64,000 nucleotides of DNA from Microcebus murinus (lineage: Eukaryota; Chordata; Mammalia; Primates; Cheirogaleidae), in contig NC_134108.1 of the NCBI RefSeq assembly GCF_040939455.1, positions 37,182,501-37,246,500 of the forward strand, in the 5' to 3' direction. The translations under genes and the position numbers were made by a program. The notes under the pieces were generated by a model. It was not told the DNA's origin and did no database searches. It saw only the letters and a list, made by a program, of their open reading frames with translations. This document shows, piece by piece, positions 46,601-57,864 of this stretch. Every line of letters starts with the position of its first letter. The stretch's first letter is position 1.

Positions 46601-47522
46601 TATCAAACTATTAGAATTCTAGAGGAAAAAGTTGGAAACACTCTCCTAGACATCGGCCTAGGCAAAGAGTTTATGAAGAAGTCCCCAAAGGCAATCACAA
46701 CAGCAACAAAAATAAATAAATGGGACATGATCAAACTACAAAGCTTCTGCACAACCAAAGAAATAGTCATGAAAGTAAACAGACAACCTACAGAATGGGA
46801 GAAAATTTTTGCATCCTATGCATCCGATTAGGGACTGATAACTAGAATATACTTAGAACTCATGAAAATCAGGAGGAAAAAAATCAAATAACTATATTAA
46901 AAAGTGGGTAAAGGACTTGAACTGAAACTTTTCTAAAGAAGACAGAAGAATGGCCAACAAACATATGAAAAAATGCTCAACATCTCTAATCATCAGGGAA
47001 ATGCAAATCAAAACCACAATGAGATATCACTTAACTCCAGTGAGAATGGCCTTTATCAAAAAGTCTCCGAACAATAAATGCTGGCGTGGATGCGGAGAGA
47101 GAGGAACACTCCTATACTGCTGGTGGGACTGCAAACTGGTTCAACCTCTGTGGAAAACAATATGGAGTTACCTTAAAGCGATACAAGTGAATCTACCATT
47201 TGATCCAGAAATCCCATTGCTGGGCATCTACCCAAAAGATCCAATGACACTCTACAAAAAAGACACCTGCACTCAAATGTTTATAGCAGCACAATTCATA
47301 ATTGCAAGCCTGTGGAAACAGCTCAAGTGCCTATCAATCCAAGAATGGATTAATAAAATGTGTTATATGTATACCATGGAGTACTATTCAGCTCTAAGAA
47401 ACAATGGTGATATAGCACATCTTATATTTTCCTGGTTAGAGCTGGAACCCACACTATTAAGGGAAGTTTCCCAAGAATGGAAAAACAAGCACCACATATA
47501 CTCACCAGCAAATTGGTATTAA
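43649..47522 (+). pseudogene. L1 ORF2 pseudogene (endonuclease-reverse transcriptase)
   Basis: ORF2 protein nicks target DNA and copies L1 RNA there. ATG 43649 starts 'MAQERNQSNN'. The endonuclease part shows 'NVNGLNSP', 'CCLQETRL', 'GDFNTP' (44123) and 'SDHSG' (44375). The RT part shows '[16 protein letters not shown]', '[12 protein letters not shown]' and FADD at 45788-45799, so the catalytic aspartates remain. In-frame stops are at 43868, 44006, 44651, 44678, 44915, 45143, 45272, 45377, 46235 and 46829. A frameshift follows in the A-run at about 46875-46885, and a stop at 46923. The C-terminal Cys motif reads C-x3-C at 47079-47093 and ends at Cys 47130, but its expected His is Tyr (TAC, 47115-47117). 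The natural stop is TAA at 47520-47522. About 1290 codons long, which is normal. The longest open pieces are 45380-46237 and 46950-47522. Confidence 0.97.
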
Positions 47523-47580
47523 CTGAAAACAGCACCTAAGTGGTCACATAGGTACTACAGTAATAGGGTATTGGGCAGGT

Positions 47581-47600
47581 GGGAGGGGGAGGGGGGCGGG
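47581..47600 (+). other. G-rich tract in L1 3'UTR (G-quadruplex potential)
   Basis: Four G-runs (3, 5, 6 and 3 G) separated by single bases A, A and C. A polypurine tract at this place is a usual feature of L1 3'UTRs. It can fold into a quadruplex in principle. Confidence 0.85.
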
Positions 47601-47756
47601 TATATACATATATAATGAGTGAGATGTGCACCATCTGGGGGATGGTCATGGTGGAGACTCAGACTTGTGGGAGGAAGGGAGGAAATGGGCATTTATTGAA
47701 ACCTTAAGATCTGTACCCTCATAATATGCTGAAATAAAAAAAATACAAAAAAAAAA

Positions 47757-47770
47757 AAGAAGGGAAGTAG
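47757..47770 (+). repeat. L1 target-site duplication, right copy
   Basis: Identical to 42321-42334. Its first two A bases merge with the L1 A tail, so the exact left edge is ambiguous by a few bases. Confidence 0.92.
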
Positions 47771-48702
47771 GTTGACTTTGATAGGCCAAATGTCATAAAG
47801 AATTTTGAAGGAGAAAAATTGGAAAGAATATGAGAAAGGCCTAATATACTTTATTATTTTAAACAATTTAAGTAGCATCTGTTGATAATAGACTATATAT
47901 ACTACATTCAATGTTTAGAAATGATTAATTAACCAATATTACTGGTAAATACTGTGATCAGGTGCTATCATCAGTACTATGATTAATATTGGTTAATATT
48001 ACTTAAGGAATATCATTGACAAGTACTATTGATGGCATTATTTGTTTGAATTGGTATGTCATTGTCAAATCATACATTTATTCGTAACCCTGGAACTCAA
48101 GTGGAAGTGAGTATTCTACTAAAAGATATTTTGAAATGATATACCCATACTTACTATGAATTATTGACCATTGGTCACTGAGGCTGGACAGAAAGAGCTG
48201 TAGCATCACAGATTCATTCCTGATAACAAATAAATTAAGTGCCTAGCAATTCAAGACAGATTAGGAAAAAGTAAAACTCTCCATGCCCTTCAATTCCTAA
48301 ACATCCAGTGTTTATTTCTTTTTTTTTTTTTTATAGTAGTAGTGATGGGCAGTATAAAGACCAGGTCAATGAACATATAGTATTTCAAATAAAATGTGGG
48401 TAAAAGACTGTCAACTTAGCAACTGGGCTCAGAGTACAATGATATCCAATTATAACATAGAAGGAGAAGATGATACTGGGGATATACTGGATTTGAGCAA
48501 CAAAACTAAGGTCAAGAAAAGAGGGAAGAAGTCCAAATTGAACTAGAGGAGAGAACGAGAGAACTCTGATCCACTCTGGTTATCATTCAGCTATCAGTGA
48601 GGGAGAATATACGTTTCCATCAGAAATCCATTAAAGAATTTTTATACTGATTTATAGTATTTGTACTAACAGATGAATAAGTTTGTAAAATATTTATATA
48701 TT
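47771..48702. other. AT-rich spacer with an inverted repeat
   Basis: Contains the inverted repeat described separately and a T-run at about 48319-48332. No gene seen. Confidence 0.45.
47929..47996. repeat. Inverted repeat, 13-bp perfect core
   Basis: 'ttaaccaatatta' at 47929-47941 and its exact reverse complement at 47984-47996. With gaps the arms extend inward to about 25 bp ('cagta' side). A stem with a loop under 20 bases is possible. No transposon ends or target duplication are evident. Confidence 0.85.
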
Positions 48703-48712
48703 AAAATATATA

Positions 48713-49045
48713 GGCCGGGCGCTGTGGCTCACGCCTGTAATCCTAGCTCTTGGGAGGCCGAGGCGGGCGGATTGCTCAAGGTCAGGAGTTCGAAACCAGC
48801 CTGAGCAAGAGCGAGACCCCGTCTCTACTATAAATAGAAAGAAATTAATTGGCCAACTGATATATATATAAAAAATTAGCCGGGCATGGTGGCGCATGCC
48901 TGTAGTCCCAGCTACCCGGGAGGCTGAGGCAGAAGGATCACTCGAGCCCAGGAGTTTGAGGTTGCTGTGAGCTAGGCTGACGCCACGGCACTCACTCTAG
49001 CCTGGGCAACAAAGCGAGACTCTGTCTCAAAAAAAAAAAAAAAAA
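48713..49045 (+). mobile_element. Full-length Alu SINE, strepsirrhine type
   Basis: Begins 'ggccgggcgctgtggctcac' and contains the left-arm box B-like 'ggtcaggagttcgaaacc'. The A-rich linker carries the insert 'aattggccaactgatata', after which the right arm starts 'ttagccgggcatggtggcgc'. It ends 'gagactctgtctc' plus an A tail. Its flanks are 'aaaatatata' at 48703-48712 and 49042-49051, a plausible but low-complexity target duplication. The linker insert marks lemur-type Alus. Confidence 0.97.
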
Positions 49046-49051
49046 TATATA

Positions 49052-50769
49052 AATGTGTGTGACATACCCATGCACACAATACACAGAACTCCATGATTTC
49101 TTTTGCATAAAAAAGTAAAATATGTAAAGCCAGAGTTTTATTTCACTCATTCTCAAGAATGTTTTTGTCATCTTCATACAAATTTATAAATTAAGGAAAT
49201 ATTTCATGCCTTGTTGTATCTGAGAATTGAACTGTTTGTAATCCACTTTAATAAGAAAATCAAGATTCTGACTGCCAGGCAAAGTAAAGCCTGATAAACT
49301 GCAAAGAATGCTGTATTATGGCTATTTATTCCTTAACTAGGACTGCAAGTTCCAAGAGAAGATTAGACATCCTTGTTTTTGGTCATGAGCAGCCATCTCC
49401 CTTCTTTGAGTAGCAGCATCCCCACTTCATTGTAGGGACTTTATTTTATTAAATATGTGTAATCTATGCCTTGTTTTCTTCTTGCATGGTAGACAGCTGA
49501 CAAAAACCTGAATAATTGGCACTTCTGTTCTAGTACTTAGACTCTTAATTGGAAAGACATAAACATGAAAAAAGTGTTGGAACACATTCATTTTAACCAT
49601 AGCCAGAGTTCAGGAATTCCTGAGGTTTATACCACTAGAGCTCCTCTGGTTCCTGCTATTTTAATAAGCCTGTTTCCTTCTCTAATTTTCTGCCTATTAG
49701 GTGAGCAAACCTCAATAAAGTACATTTCATTTTTTCTCAACTTAGCCAAGATTAGTTTCAGTTGCTTTTAACCAAATACCTTAAATTACACATTAAATAA
49801 ACAACTCATTTTTCAAAATATGTTTGAGACTGAAGATTCAAAACATATTTGCAACACTTGTGTTTCATCAACAAATAAGACATAATTTCCCCCCATCACA
49901 ATATATTGAAAGCCAATATATTGGAAACTAACACAATAAAACTCCTGAGTGCTAAATCTTGGAATAAATACTCTCATCAGCTTCCAACTTTTGCAATCTG
50001 CTTTCAATAGCACTGACATAAAATGTTAGAATTACTGTCAAAATTAATAGACTTTGCATCACTCTAATGGTAAGCATGTACTTAGTACCTGACCATTAAT
50101 TAGATAGCCTTCAGGAAAATGAACTGTTCACCGAAGAAAATAGTAACATCACAGAAAAATGGAGAAATAATTAACAAATCCCAAGTTTGGGGGCATTTAA
50201 CAATGTTAAATGTTACCTGCCAATTGACATTTTAGTTCAAGAACACTGAAAGACCATTATGCAAACAGATGTTCGAAGGTGGTAACTTTTAAAAAAGTTA
50301 CTACATGAGAAGTCTTTCTCAGACTCAAATTACTTTTTAATATTAATGAACAAATTCAAATAATTTTAGTACTGCTCTTATAGTTTCAAGTAGCACCTTT
50401 CTCTTATAAAACAACTTCTTCACTTATCTACTATAGCTAGCTCTCTACTTGTGGTGACTTTAATAGTTTGAAAAAAATTTTTCCTGCCTATTTGCATTCA
50501 GAAATTGTTATATCCAATTCTCTATAAAAGGGACCTAAAAATTATTTGCAGAGTATTATTATTTGAAGTTTTGATGGATGTCAGGAGTATGGGAAGGGGA
50601 GGATGATTTGTCTGTTTAGGAAGAACAAACTTCACTCACACTTTCTCTCATATGATCTGTGAACATAGAAATGTTTCACCTCTGGAATATCAAGTTCAAA
50701 ATTGAGCTTGCTGACTTCAGCCTTGTAACATTCCAGTGCACTCATTTGGTTAATTTCAGCATTAGGTTT
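49052..50769. other. AT-rich sequence, no gene seen
   Basis: Frames at 49565-49771 (+) and 49813-50019 (-) match no family. No repeat recognised. Confidence 0.45.
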
Positions 50770-51055
50770 TTCCAACCTCATCATGACTTTCAGTATCAGC
50801 CTTCCTCTACATCCTTATTCATTGGATTACAAATATCTACTGAATGCCCACTCTGCACTAGACCAGGTTCTAGGCACTGGGAATAAGATATGGAATAAGA
50901 CATATAGGACATTTTCTTGAGGACATTAAAATTTTAGAAAGGGAGGCATATAAAAAATAAGTATGTCATAATTTGGGGTGGAAATGAATGGTATTAAAAA
51001 GTTTAGCTGAAAAAAGATAAAGAAAAGTGATGGAATATATATGGCTCTTTTAAAA
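50770..51055 (+). mobile_element. Unnamed ancient interspersed repeat, copy C, left part
   Basis: Opens with 'ctactgaatgcccactctgc', 'accaggttctaggcactggg' and 'aataagatatggaataagac', then 'tattaaaaagtttagctgaa'. This is the beginning of the repeat whose later blocks return at about 51470-52230. The two parts are separated by another element. Confidence 0.5.
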
Positions 51056-51059
51056 AGAG

Positions 51060-51460
51060 TGTAATAATTAGCCCTTGCCACAATATTGCTGCGAAATAAA
51101 ATAACTTCAAAATTTCAGTGTCTTATGACATAAGTATCTGCAGGCTAGCTGAAGTTTGGTGGTTCAGGCTGGGCTTTATGGGGATCCCGGCTACAGGTTG
51201 GATCCAGTTTTACTCTACATGTTTTTCAATCCACTTAAGTCAGCAGCTACTGTGCATGTTTTCATGGTAAAGGGTAGAAATATAAGGGAAAGACCAATTG
51301 AACAATCACATTTTGGCCCTTTGTTTTATCAAGTCTACTAATATTCCATTTGCCAAACCACGTCTCATGGCCAAACCCAAAAGTGAGGAGCAGAGAAGTA
51401 CACTCTGCCCACCATAGGTTGGAGATGTATAAAGTTAACACAGTGGAGTGAAGAATTGTG
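51060..51460 (+). mobile_element. Unassigned old element splitting copy C
   Basis: Reads 'gccacaatattgctgcgaaa', 'ggttcaggctgggctttatg', 'attccatttgccaaaccacg' and 'tctcatggccaaacccaaaa'. These blocks occur in this order in a widespread old mammalian repeat that I cannot name. Limits are approximate and orientation is assumed. Confidence 0.4.
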
Positions 51461-52230
51461 ACCAATTATTTAATCCATCATTTTGAGTGAAAAGAGGAAA
51501 TGTCTTTGAAATTCCACTCAAGATCTGAATTAGGCCAATGAACAAGTAATGTGAAAAACTGAGAACAGAATGTATGTGGTAGTGAAAGCAGCACAAATTG
51601 AAAGAGCAATTATTTACAAGGTTTTGCAGAAATATCAAGGAGAGAAGACAATGACTCATGCCAGGGTGTTAACAGTACAGGTGGCGAGAAGTAGAATTCT
51701 GAATACATATCCAGAATATCGGCAGGACCAATATTACATGATGAGGGTTTAGATATGAGATGTGAGAGAAAGAGAAGAATCAAAGATAACTGCTAAATTT
51801 TTAATCTGAGCAATTTAGTCATGGATATGGCATTTACTAAATGGAAAGAACTGAAGGAAGAACTGTGTTTTTGATAAAGATGAAAAATCTGTTTTACATA
51901 ACCTAAGTTTGAGGTGTTTTGTGACATACAAAGAGATGTTAAGTGTTAGGAGAGCAGAAACAGAAGAGGTTGGTGTTGGAGTTATCAGCAAATAGATGGT
52001 GCTTAAAGAGATCACTTAGGGAATAAAAAAGAAGAGGTTCAGTGATTCAGCTCCGGGTGCTTCCAAAATTATTCAGAAAGAAGAGATAAAACAGGAAAGC
52101 AAGACTGAGGAGTGACTGGTAAGGTAGTAATAAATCCAAAAATGTGTGGTGGTTTGGAACCCACGTAAAGAAAGAATTTTAAGAAAGAATGAGTCTTTCT
52201 TGGTCTTGTTGCTAAAGGATCAAGAAAGAT
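51461..52230 (+). mobile_element. Unnamed ancient interspersed repeat, copy C, right part
   Basis: Blocks: 'gagagaaagagaagaatcaa', 'agataactgctaaattttta', 'atctgagcaatttagtcatg', 'taacctaagtttgaggtgtt', 'ggagttatcagcaaatagat', 'gagatcacttagggaataaa' and 'agaggttcagtgattcagct'. Together these are the later half of the same repeat. Purine-rich on the plus strand. Non-coding. Confidence 0.5.
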
Positions 52231-54279
52231 GAAGATGAGAAGTATTTATTGGTACTTGGCAAGATAAAATTTATGAGTGCCTCTCTCACAGGGACAATTT
52301 CTATGGTGTGTTGTGGATGAAATCTTGTTGGAATGAGTTAAAAAGAGAGAATGAGAGGTAAAATAAGCTAGAATATTTAGCTCTTTGGAATTTTGCCAGC
52401 CTTTAGCCTCTTCAACCTTCACTTTATTTCCTCTTCATATTAGATCATATGTTCACAGTTTCCAATCAGTTTAATTTCCTTGCTATCTTGCTTTTTCACT
52501 TGAATACCAACAGCTCCCCCAAAACTTGACCAATATAACTACCACCTTTTCATTTCTATATTTGAGCAGTTGAGCACTGCTGAGGGAAATCACAGACTTA
52601 CATAGACTGGTGCCTTGAAAAATTCATACCATCAATACCATCTGTCATTCTCCCTGTGTTCTCTTAGTTATTTGTATAGATATATTCCACACATCTATAA
52701 TTTACTTGGTCTACATATATTCTTACTTTTATAATCCTCTCATGAGGAAGAAGTATCCCTTATAATTTATCTATCTCAGTCTTATATTTTATAAGTCCCT
52801 TATAATTTATCTATCTCAGTCTTTCCCCATTGCCTCTGTAATCTTGCTCCATTAATTATCTCTTCTTTCTTCAAGGCCATCCTCCTCAATGACTACTTTC
52901 CATCGACATTTAAATATTCTCATTTACTTTTCAGTTACTTTTCATCATAATTTTAATATTTCCTCATCTCTCTTTCAGATCCAATCTTTCACTCTTCTCC
53001 CTCCAATGTCCATATTTTTTTAAAGGATTTTCTCCACTCGCCATGGCATATTTTGTCTCCAATTTCCAATTTTTTGCAGTCTGGATGCCACTTTCTCCAT
53101 CAGTCCGTTAAAACTTTCTTGTGATTGTAATCAGTGACTTTACTAAATCTCACAGCCCTTTTGGAAACCTTGTCTAATCTGCTTTTTTCCCCTAACATTG
53201 GACACCACTGTATAGTTACTGAAATGTTCTTTAGTGTTGGCTCTGGTTGTTTTCACACTTCGTTTCCTTTCTTTATATCTTTCTGGTTGCTTTAAGTAAA
53301 TGTCATCACTAACTCGGTTTTCTCTTTTTTTGTGTTACATATTGGTGCTTCACAGGGTTTCATCTGAGGTTTTTTCTCTTCTCCCTTTTTGTACTCTTAC
53401 TACATAACCTCATTCCCTTCCATGACTTTAATTATCATCTATAATCTGTTGAGAGAAAAATGTATCCTCCTAGATTGTTAGATGTATATCCAACAATCTC
53501 CTGGATGTCTCCACTTAGCTGTTCCTTTAACAACTTAAGCTCCGCAAGAGCATCATGTTGGCCACTGAAACCTGACTATCTTCCATGGTCCTCTGCATCA
53601 GTGACTTGAAGCCATCATGGATCCAAATGCCTAGTAAGGGAAATTGGATAAATGTCGCACCCTTTGTTTTTTCTCCAACCAAATCAACCACATCCTATTG
53701 ACTCTATAGTACCTTGAAATCCTTTTAATTTATCCAATTCCGTCTGTCCCTGTGGCTCTACCCAAGTTTAAGAACACTAAAGAACACTCTCTCTGTCTCT
53801 CCTGAATTTCTTTAGCAGTTCTCCAGCTTGGTTCCTAGCTTATAGTTTCAACTTCCTCATTTATCTATAATACAATTTATGATACCATTACTCCCTGTTT
53901 TATACTTTTAAAAGTCTTTACTTTTTAAATTTTTAAATTTTGGGCGGAGATTTCAAATCTCTTTATTATTTAATATTTAACATTTTAAAACACCCTTTCC
54001 CATTCATCTTTCATTCTTCTAGAATCTAGTTATATCCTATTTTCCTTAGATTTCAGCCAAGATAGCACTACTTCCTGGGTATTTCTCATCTTTCAAATTC
54101 AGACTTATGCTTTTTATAGCACTTATATTGAATTGCATAGTTCTTATCTGAATAGTTTCTTTAGTCTGTATATACAAATTAACTTCATCTTGACATTAAT
54201 GCATGTTTTCTGTTTTTAGCTACCATTTCTACTAATAGAAACTCTACTGACTGTTCTCCCATTGATATTTCTTAAAGTC
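52231..54279. other. Pyrimidine-rich sequence, no gene seen
   Basis: Long T/C-rich stretch. It may be an old LINE-related antisense remnant ('cttccatggtcctctgcatc', 'ccaaccaaatcaaccacatc'), but I cannot assign it. Holds the 27-bp direct repeat at 52756-52822. Confidence 0.35.
52756..52822 (+). repeat. 27-bp direct repeat, 40-bp period
   Basis: 'tcccttataatttatctatc' followed by 'tcagtct' occurs at 52756-52782 and again, identical, at 52796-52822. Confidence 0.95.
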
Positions 54280-54870
54280 TTTGAAATGAATCAGTGCATC
54301 AGTTAGTAGATATTTTTTTGAGGACCTATTATGAGGCCAGGCAATATTCTACATTATTAGAATATAAAGGTGAAAATGATAGAATGGCTGCAGGATCATG
54401 AGACATTCAATAAACTTACAAACACATACATAATTTGAAGTGCAGATAAATGCAAAACACAAAATTCTTATTTTCAAATAAGAAAATCTGATAGATTAAC
54501 TAAGTGAGAAGGATGTGAGGGGGAAAGGGGACAAGAAGAAGCCTATGTTTTACTTTAGATAATTGTGAATTGACCTGAATGCTGAAAAGGCAGCAGTGCA
54601 ATCATTAAGAAGAAGATAATTTTATGCCAAAAGAATATACTATAATAATGTCTTGACATGAGAACAAGCTTGGCACACTTGAAGGCAGAAATGAGACTGC
54701 AATGATGGCAGCATTAGTTGGAGAGATAAAAAGAGATCAGAGAGATATTCAGGGCCATGCCATACAGGGCCTTGGAGACATAGAAGGAGTTTGCATTTTA
54801 TTCTGGTTGCAATGGGAAATCATGGAGAAGTTTGAACAGAATAGTGATCCAGTGTGATCTTTGGTTTACT
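54280..54870 (+). mobile_element. Unnamed ancient interspersed repeat, copy D
   Basis: Opening 'gaggacctattatgaggcca' and 'ggcaatattctacattatta', later 'ggccatgccatacagggcct', 'tttgcattttattctggttg', 'caatgggaaatcatggagaa' and 'agtgatccagtgtgatcttt'. Same block order as copy B. Confidence 0.55.
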
Positions 54871-55516
54871 AGTTTCTGTGAGGTAAGAGAACTCACATGT
54901 TCCCACAACCATGTTCTTATCTTTGTAGTCAATGCATGGGAAAATCTCTAGGTCCTTCAGGGTCTTAAATATGAAACAACTAAAAGGCAAAGCTTGTAAT
55001 TTCTGGTTCTCTCTCAAAAACCGACTCTTCTCCATCATTATGTTAACAGTAGACAGACGAAGGGTAATGGCATTGAGAACCTCACTCTGTTTCACCAGTG
55101 TTAGCCTGGTGCTCCTTCACCAACCATGACTTTTGGAAGCTGCAATGGTTACTTGTTCACTATTATATCCCCAGGCCCAGCATAGTACCTGAGGAGAACT
55201 CGATTCTTGTTTGTCAAAGGAAAGAGAATTTATGGAGGCAGAATGGGAAATTTTAATATACTGTCCATACAATGATTGGTTCTTCATGGTGTCTATATAT
55301 GCATGCCCATGTCCATCATTTATTTCCCTGAAACAGTGGTCCGCAGCTGCAAGCTCCTAGCTTTCAGGACAAATTATCAGGTTTCCTTGTTTCCTTGAAA
55401 GTTTGAACTTTTATTTCCAAAACCCTGCCTAGGTGGGAACTCTATATTGCTTACAGTTACTTAGATCCCTATGCAGGAAACAAACAAACAAAATACAACA
55501 ACAACAAAACTCTAAT
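54871..55516. other. Unassigned sequence with a 91-codon minus frame
   Basis: The minus frame 54820-55095 reads through copy D into non-repeat sequence ('LRENQKLQALPFSCFIFK', 'DKNMVVGTCEFSYLTE'). It matches no protein I know. Near 55160-55200, 'tatatccccaggcccagcat' resembles the common L2/MIR-tail motif. No exon called. Confidence 0.35.
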
Positions 55517-55530
55517 TAAAGTGAACTTGA
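55517..55530 (+). repeat. Alu target-site duplication, left copy
   Basis: 'taaagtgaacttga', identical to 55874-55887. Confidence 0.93.
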
Positions 55531-55873
<343 letters not shown>

Positions 55874-55887
55874 TAAAGTGAACTTGA
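55874..55887 (+). repeat. Alu target-site duplication, right copy
   Basis: Identical to 55517-55530, directly after the A tail. Confidence 0.93.
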
Positions 55888-57864
55888 AGAATAGGGTTGA
55901 AATGGCATATATTTGTTTGCATTTGGAAATTCAAATGACAGGATCTAGAGTTCTAATATAGAGTAGTGATTGACAGTAATGAGTAATAATTCAGAAAAGA
56001 GAAACATATTGCTTGAGTCACAAAACCTCTAATGCCCCAAACATTTTCCCTCTTTTAAAACTTGGCCCTTTTTACATTATTTTTTTTTGTCAGATAAGTT
56101 GTAGCTGCCATTCTTAGCTCAGTTTCCTTTGCATTCATGCTCATGAGAAAACAAAACTATAAAACACAAGAGCTCTACATTTATATGTTCACATGAAAGA
56201 CTGAAATCCCAAACACAGAAAGATATTGACAGCTCTGACAGATCCATCTCTGACTTTAACAGTTAAAGATGGTTGCATGGAAACACTAACAGTCAAAAAT
56301 AACTCCTTTTGTTACAAAAAATAATGAGGAGGAGATAAATTGAAAGGCTCCGGGACCCAACTGAGTATCACAAAGATTATTCTAAAATTTGGGACTTGAC
56401 ATTTTATCCATTAATTTTCATTCTAAAATTTTCAAAATGAGTCTCAGAGAAATTTGCTTCACAGGTTGCTAATTTAAGCTTGGAATAAAAAACTGGCTTT
56501 CTCACGATGGCACCTTAAGATATTTTATTCCAATTTTTCCTAATGTGATTGATACTCTGAGTCTTACCCTAACTCTTTTCATCACCTTCCTTAGTGCCAT
56601 GCTTAGAGTTCCATTTCAACTTTTCAATTTCACTTTCTCAACTGTTTCCTAGGTGGTCATGTACAGAGCATTCCTAAAACAGAACACTCTTCTCCTCTCT
56701 CTCTCTCTCTCTCTCTCTTTTTTGGTGATGATGTAGTTTGATTAAAAAACAGAAAATAAGAAGGCTAAAAACTGAAAGATAATTTTTAAGATTCAGGAAA
56801 TAGACTAAGAGTTTCAGTTCTGTGAAACCATCAAAGTAGTTATTTAGGAAAGATTTATAAAAGTGGTTATTTAATGGGAGTTTTTTCATGTTCTACTGAA
56901 CTATATTGGCAGCCTATACCAAGTCTTATTTCTCAAAAGTTTGTCTTGTTTGTAAAAAATGGACATTGTCATAGTTTAAGAAGGATTGAAATTCAGTGGA
57001 ACTAATTTTCCCATATCTATAAATAACTGTTTATTGAAATTTAGCCTCTTACAAATTCTATTTCCTTTCTACCTACAAAGCTCTGCCTGAAAAGTGCCTA
57101 TCTCTCATTAATATTTATTGGAATTATTTAGTTCCCTAATTTTTTCCCGTTTCTTACTCTGTTCTCCAAGCAGACGGTTGCACCCTGGGGGACTTAAGAG
57201 CCATTAATTTTTGAGCCACCTTTGAAATTTAAGCTGCTTTGTGCATTTTACCAAATTGATTCTCTGGCTTGTTTTTTCTGGCCTAGAGAGAGCTTACTTA
57301 ACAGAAAACAACAGATTAATGATGTTGTTTGATTAATAAGTATTTTAGAAGGTAAATAAAACTGAGGCCACTTATTCCCTCACCAGGTTCTCACCCTTAC
57401 AACAAAGCCATCAAATTTTTCGTAGTTGTCTAAGCTGCTTTCAAAATGTACCAATGCACTGTGGTATAATTTTCAAATTAGTAACTATATATCTGTATTT
57501 TTTCATTCAGCTATATGTATCAAATATCACCTCTACTGAATCTAACCTTTACGGGAGTCCTAGAGTAGCATGTATTATGGCAGTGAGATAGAATAATTAG
57601 ACTTGGAGAACTCTAGATATTCTTGGCTGCTTGGTGTAACCCATACCTTGGGAATCAGGCTTACATAAGAAAAGAGAGGCTTCATAAAGCTTCACCTAAT
57701 ATCCCTCCTTCAATTTTATCTCCCCTCCCAACACAATAATCCCTTGCAAAAATATGTTGTCAAGGGCATATGCTCAGTGGAAGGAATGAAAGAAATATCA
57801 AAGAACACCTCTTGCTGTCATAACCTGAGTGCAATGGCTGCTATCGCAAAAGTGCTGGTAGAGT
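55888..57864. other. AT-rich sequence, no gene seen
   Basis: Holds the CT microsatellite at 56695-56718. No supported frame or named repeat. Confidence 0.45.
56695..56718 (+). repeat. (CT)12 microsatellite
   Basis: Twenty-four bases of alternating CT. Confidence 0.95.

Larger units (their letters stand above)
42335..47756 (+). mobile_element. Full-length lemur-type L1, plus strand, defective
   Basis: A complete L1 of about 5.42 kb: a short GC-rich 5'UTR (about 42335-42825), ORF1 (42826-43609), a 39-bp gap, ORF2 (43649-47522), a 3'UTR with a G-rich tract, and the ending 'ctgtaccctcataatatgct' plus an A tail. Perfect 14-bp target duplications flank it, so it is an L1-mediated insertion with no 5' truncation. 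Both reading frames are broken many times, so it cannot move on its own. Its orientation is opposite to all older L1 fragments in the window. The short 5'UTR and the 3' end resemble lemur L1s as I know them. Confidence 0.95.

Noticed and set aside
48694..49177. Short minus-strand frames over the Alu as exons
   Set aside because: They are reverse translations of the Alu consensus and its A tail. The same frame recurs in the second Alu at 55609-55812.
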